In this document: positions 6,899-8,076 of the stretch, piece by piece
How positions within the stretch are numbered: position 1 is the first letter of the stretch
How the letters are laid out: each line of letters opens with the position of its first letter
Assembly: GCA_000431975.1 (NCBI GenBank)
Contig: HF988468.1
Coordinates: forward strand, 13,762-21,837
Source: Prevotella sp. CAG:924
GTDB taxonomy: Bacteria > Bacteroidota > Bacteroidia > Bacteroidales > Bacteroidaceae
Direction of reading: 5' to 3'
DNA length: 8,076 bases
The notes under the pieces: model-generated
What the model was told of the DNA's origin: nothing
Database searches by the model: none
What the model saw: only the letters and a program-made list of their open reading frames with translations
Made by a program: the position numbers and the translations under genes

Positions 6899-8023
6899 AT
6901 GCCTACAAGACAACGTGTCGTATGGCTTGACACCATACGGTTGGCGGCTTTCATCTTGCTTGTGGCCTGCCATTGCACCGATCCGTTTAATTTCTATCTT
7001 GGTTCCTCGCCCGATCTGGCACAGATCAAGCTGTGGGGAGAGATCTATGGCGCTTTTGTTCGTCCTTGTGTTCCTCTCTTCGTGATGATCACGGGAGCAT
7101 TGCTGTTGCCGGTACGGCAGTTGATGGTGCCGTTCTACAAGCGGCGCATCTCGCGCGTGGTATGGCCTTTCCTCATCTGGTCGGTTCTCTATAATCTTTT
7201 CCTGCCGGTCGATATCGATTTAGGCAGCTATGCCATACACGATGAGGGGTTGCAGTCCAATTTTATCGGAGGAGTCGTGAGATATGTGGGAGTGATTCTG
7301 TTCAATTTTACAGGCAGGACGACGCACATGTGGTATATCTATATGCTCATCGGACTGTATCTGTATATGCCCATCTTCTCTTGCTGGGTAGAGCAGGCAT
7401 CCCGGAAGGCGCAGCGTGGTTTCCTGCTGTTATGGGGAGTGACGCTGTTCGTGCCCTATCTGTTGGAGTTCTTTACGGCTGGCCTATGGGGCACGTGTTC
7501 ATGGAATGAGTTTGGAATGCTTTATTATTTTGCCGGTTTCAACGGCTATCTGCTGCTTGGGCATTATCTTCGTGAGACACCGGAATGGAGCCTACGGAAG
7601 ACGTTGGTCGTGTGTGTGCCTATGTTCGTGATCGGTTATGCCCTCTGTTTCTCTGGCTATCGGTGGATGTGCTTGCAGCCTGGCATTACGTCGCGTCAGT
7701 ATGAGCTTTTCCTCTATTACAACTCGTTTCAGGTGATGCTCATGTCGGTGGCTACGTTCCAGCTCGTCCGGAAGGTACGTGTGCGTGCGGGCTCTCGTGT
7801 TCAACGGCTGTTGGCCAATCTCACGACATGTGGCTTCGGCATCTATATGTGTCATTACTTCTTTATCGCTCCGTCAGTGGAATTGGTCCGTTCCATCGGC
7901 ATTCCCATCCCCCTGCAGATCCTTTGTGCTACACCGATAGCCTTCATCGGGGCATGGGTATTGATCATCCTATTAAGGAAGATGATCAGAAGTGAGAGAC
8001 TGAGAAGAATACTGCTGGGATAG
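6899..8023 (+). CDS. Acyltransferase-3 family membrane protein (putative O-acetyltransferase)
   Basis: Polytopic inner-membrane protein of 374 aa. The family moves acyl groups, often acetyl from acetyl-CoA, onto sugars of surface glycans, peptidoglycan or small molecules. Relatives include WecH, OatA's membrane domain and the Nod-factor enzyme NodX. WLDTIRLAAFILLVACHC at 9-26 contains the family's Arg14 and the conserved His25 at the end of helix 1. Other matches are VPLFVMITGALLL (58-70), PFYKRRISRVVWPFLIWS (78-95, the basic patch before a helix), HMWYIYMLIGLYLYMPIF (143-160) and CGFGIYMCHYFF (311-322, a Gly-x-Tyr-x-x-His type helix). About ten hydrophobic segments span the chain, with no added periplasmic SGNH domain. 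The ATG at 6899 places the signature at the usual distance from the N-terminus. The gene is complete, stopping at 8021-8023. The nearby flippase suggests a glycan acceptor, but the large gap and hairpin make it a separate unit. Substrate is unknown. Confidence 0.88.
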   Translation: MPTRQRVVWLDTIRLAAFILLVACHCTDPFNFYLGSSPDLAQIKLWGEIYGAFVRPCVPLFVMITGALLLPVRQLMVPFYKRRISRVVWPFLIWSVLYNLFLPVDIDLGSYAIHDEGLQSNFIGGVVRYVGVILFNFTGRTTHMWYIYMLIGLYLYMPIFSCWVEQASRKAQRGFLLLWGVTLFVPYLLEFFTAGLWGTCSWNEFGMLYYFAGFNGYLLLGHYLRETPEWSLRKTLVVCVPMFVIGYALCFSGYRWMCLQPGITSRQYELFLYYNSFQVMLMSVATFQLVRKVRVRAGSRVQRLLANLTTCGFGIYMCHYFFIAPSVELVRSIGIPIPLQILCATPIAFIGAWVLIILLRKMIRSERLRRILLG

Positions 8024-8076
8024 TCTGCTGTCGGTCTACGGTCGGCAAGATGATGGCTCACCCGATGAATATAGGG
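8024..8076. other. Unassigned 3' end of window
   Basis: The 53 nt after the acyltransferase stop show no terminator-like hairpin with T-run, no promoter match and no recognisable coding start. Confidence 0.5.

Noticed and set aside
1..8076. CRISPR array, tRNA/rRNA, insertion sequence, phage or defence system
   Set aside because: I found no regularly spaced repeats, no tRNA T-loop with acceptor pairing, no transposase or recombinase motifs and no known defence-protein domains.

Overview
The window looks like chromosomal DNA from a Bacteroidota bacterium, most likely a Prevotella-like member of Bacteroidales. Three things point there. Two start regions carry the TTTG / TAnnTTTG promoter pattern of that phylum. 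Start codons sit behind A/T-rich leaders with weak or no Shine-Dalgarno sequence. The protein set is typical: a one-domain mannose-1-phosphate guanylyltransferase, a pyridoxamine-kinase-like protein, an AspT/YidE-type transporter, a fused SpmA-SpmB membrane protein and a lipopolysaccharide-type flippase. Family names rest on motif and architecture recognition, not on a database search.

Layout. Positions 43-1131 (minus strand) hold a GDP-mannose-forming guanylyltransferase. Positions 1132-1266 are a divergent intergenic region with two back-to-back promoters, each with a 20-nt spacer. On the plus strand, three genes follow with almost no space between them: the kinase (1267-2085), the duplicated transporter with two RCK_C domains (2085-3746, sharing one base with the kinase stop) and the SpmA-SpmB fusion (3750-4979, 3-nt gap). 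This is very probably one operon. After 116 nt comes a polysaccharide flippase (5096-6589), then a 309-nt gap containing a strong 17-bp inverted repeat, then an acyltransferase-3 family membrane protein (6899-8023). The final 53 nt show nothing recognisable.

How the genes may work together. Guanylyltransferase, flippase and acyltransferase all fit cell-envelope glycan work: sugar-nucleotide supply, export of lipid-linked glycan and O-acylation. There are no glycosyltransferases here, so this is not a full polysaccharide locus. The kinase-transporter-SpmAB unit mixes B6 salvage with two membrane proteins of unknown substrate, and its tight packing suggests co-expression. I found no CRISPR array, tRNA, rRNA, insertion sequence, phage gene or defence system. 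Most of the window is ordinary housekeeping sequence. The items most worth a second look are the three-gene operon with the SpmAB fusion and the long hairpin after the flippase gene.
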